From contig JABICI010000061.1 of assembly GCA_018652335.1 (NCBI GenBank), positions 1 to 39,542 on the forward strand: 39,542 bases of DNA, written 5' to 3'. This DNA is from Flavobacteriales bacterium (lineage in GTDB: Bacteria > Bacteroidota > Bacteroidia > Flavobacteriales > BACL11). The stretch's first letter is position 1; each line of letters starts with the position of its first letter. The position numbers and the translations under genes were made by a program. Positions 38,901-39,542 of this stretch are shown here, piece by piece. Below the pieces are notes generated by a model. It was not told the DNA's origin and did not search any database. It saw only the letters and a list, made by a program, of their open reading frames with translations.

Positions 38901-39405
38901 TTTTACCTAATATTTTTGTCGAAACTAATTCATTTGAATGAAAATCATTTGAATCATAATAATCCTCATTAAAATAGAAAGGTACATCTTCAGCGTTTTC
39001 ACTTTTTGAAAGTGATGGTTGAGAAGGAAAAATTAAATTATCAATTCCGTATTCTGATAACGATATTATTATCTGTTCTTTTTTTGAAATAGAAACTTCA
39101 ATATCAGCACCAAAGGGAACGTTAATTAATTTTTGAATTACTGGAAGTTCAGCATTTCCATTTTTAGCATTATTACTGTAACCTTCAACAATTAATTTTA
39201 CAAATTCGTAAGAATCTTTCTTTACATTTAAAGTGTTAATCTCTGAAAGATAATGAACAAATGAAAATTCGGATAGTGATTTTGATGTTACTACAAACTT
39301 ATTTGAATTTTCACTTAACTTAATGTCTTTAGCATTTGCTGATAGGTTAAAAGATAGTGTAAATAAGATAATTAATGAAAATAAAGATTTTAAAAACTGA
39401 GTCAT
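35941..39405 (-). CDS. Gingipain-like C25 cysteine peptidase with T9SS type A C-terminal sorting domain
   Basis: Signal peptide; C25 core YLLIVGDDAQVPS, NYTAHCGPSGWSDPSF, VMIGNCCQSNKFDVAECFGEGLLRASNKGAVAYIGGSNNTYW; two CARDB-like repeats; C-terminal FELFPNPSLGNFNLTYN...IEIYDANGKLIRKM...AGNYTIKVM. Confidence 0.92.
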   Translation of the reverse strand: MTQFLKSLFSLIILFTLSFNLSANAKDIKLSENSNKFVVTSKSLSEFSFVHYLSEINTLNVKKDSYEFVKLIVEGYSNNAKNGNAELPVIQKLINVPFGADIEVSISKKEQIIISLSEYGIDNLIFPSQPSLSKSENAEDVPFYFNEDYYDSNDFHSNELVSTKILGKMRGQQLARLSVSPFKYNPTTNELLITTKLEVNVKFKNIDFESHSSNISKYYSPHFNHLFKSSINYIPVQDKDLITTYPVKYVIVSDPSFQPALQPLIDWKTKKGFNVIEAYTNDPLVGNSTSSIHAFIKDMYDNATLTDPAPTYLLIVGDDAQVPSFSGNSGSHLSDMYYCEFDGNGDFYPEMYFGRMSATNSGEVEIQVNKTLTYEQYTLADPSYLDEIVLVAGVDAQMAPTYGNGQINYGTDNYFNVAHGLTIHNYLYGSGTPITSDMSQASPAIIADISNGVGFANYTAHCGPSGWSDPSFELSDINGLQNYDKYGVMIGNCCQSNKFDVAECFGEGLLRASNKGAVAYIGGSNNTYWNEDFWWGVGNGSISANPTYSGTGLATYDCLMHENGEIQDDWFITASQMMYSGNLAVTEAGGSEEYYWEIYHLMGDPSLMPYIGVPTPLVVSHAAASPVGITNFTVNTEENAYVAISMNGVLLDAKLADATGVVNLSFPAISNVGVADIVITKQFKEPYIGTVQIISPNGPYVIYASNTITDVNGNNNSLADYSELVDMSIDLHNVGSNNATSVNVVITSNDPYVTLINNTVNVPIINASQIATLPTPFSFQVSFFVPDQHPASFLLTMTDNLGNSWSSNLNVIINAPVLDETNFAVNDAVLGNNNGVLDAGETLDLIVDVTNVGHADIANLSADLSCLSSFVTVNSSSINVPILAVNGQQSINFNITIDPNTPVGTLAQFPFDLTDGFYSYSNTFSQTIGVIDEDYETGDFTQFAWVNDIDYPWTIDNVNVYEGVNSTKSGSSLPDGEVSHLDINVDVTAPGQVSFYKFVSSEQDYDFLQFYIDGNKQGEWSGIDNAWSFVSFPVSVGNHDFEWEYDKDGAVSDGQDCAWLDYIVFPPIDLGLSTNVNLEDFDFELFPNPSLGNFNLTYNDDKQHDIEIYDANGKLIRKMNNQVVKSLLDMNSYPAGNYTIKVMPESITYQIVKQ

Positions 39406-39421
39406 AATTTATGGTTTTCTA

Positions 39422-39429
39422 CAAAAATA
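39422..39429 (-). promoter_or_regulatory. TAnnTTTG -7 element (TATTTTTG on minus strand) upstream of C25 peptidase
   Basis: Plus-strand CAAAAATA, 16 nt between the element and the ATG at 39405. Confidence 0.4.
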
Positions 39430-39542
39430 GCTAATTTATCTCATTTCTTTTAGTTTGATTTGTTAAAAATCATTGTAAGGTTCTATTATTGATTTTAAGA
39501 TATAAAAATTTGAAAAATAAAATTCTTAGATTAGATTTATTA

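Noticed and set aside
1-39542. CRISPR arrays, IS elements, integrases, prophage or toxin-antitoxin/defence modules
   Set aside because: No regularly spaced repeats, transposase-like ORFs or defence families recognised; gene content is core housekeeping.

Overview
The window is a compact, AT-rich chromosomal segment from a Bacteroidetes, most likely a Flavobacteriia-type bacterium. This placement rests on gene content and order: mutL-rhomboid-rhomboid-EEP; parA-parB-DUF5683-dapB-lepB-wbqC; thrS-infC-rpmI-rplT; a T9SS sorting domain; bshA; and TAnnTTTG promoters. It is nearly all housekeeping DNA. I found no CRISPR array, prophage, transposase, tRNA/rRNA or obvious defence island, and I do not see convincing evidence of a new multi-gene system. 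The points most worth a second look are: (1) parA is split by a small out-of-frame indel within an otherwise conserved ORF; (2) infC must start at a non-canonical AUC codon, and the ORF track truncates it by 29 residues; (3) at least four genes share TAnnTTTG-N4-ATG, consistent with leaderless transcription; (4) a 39-aa membrane micro-ORF, absent from the ORF track, is TAATG-coupled to a YciO-like gene; (5) MutL appears to have lost its endonuclease motifs; (6) two other small proteins of unknown function are present; (7) the rpmI-rplT spacer has a possible regulatory fold; (8) three convergent gene pairs overlap at their stop codons. All calls come from reading the sequence and family recognition; no database search was run.
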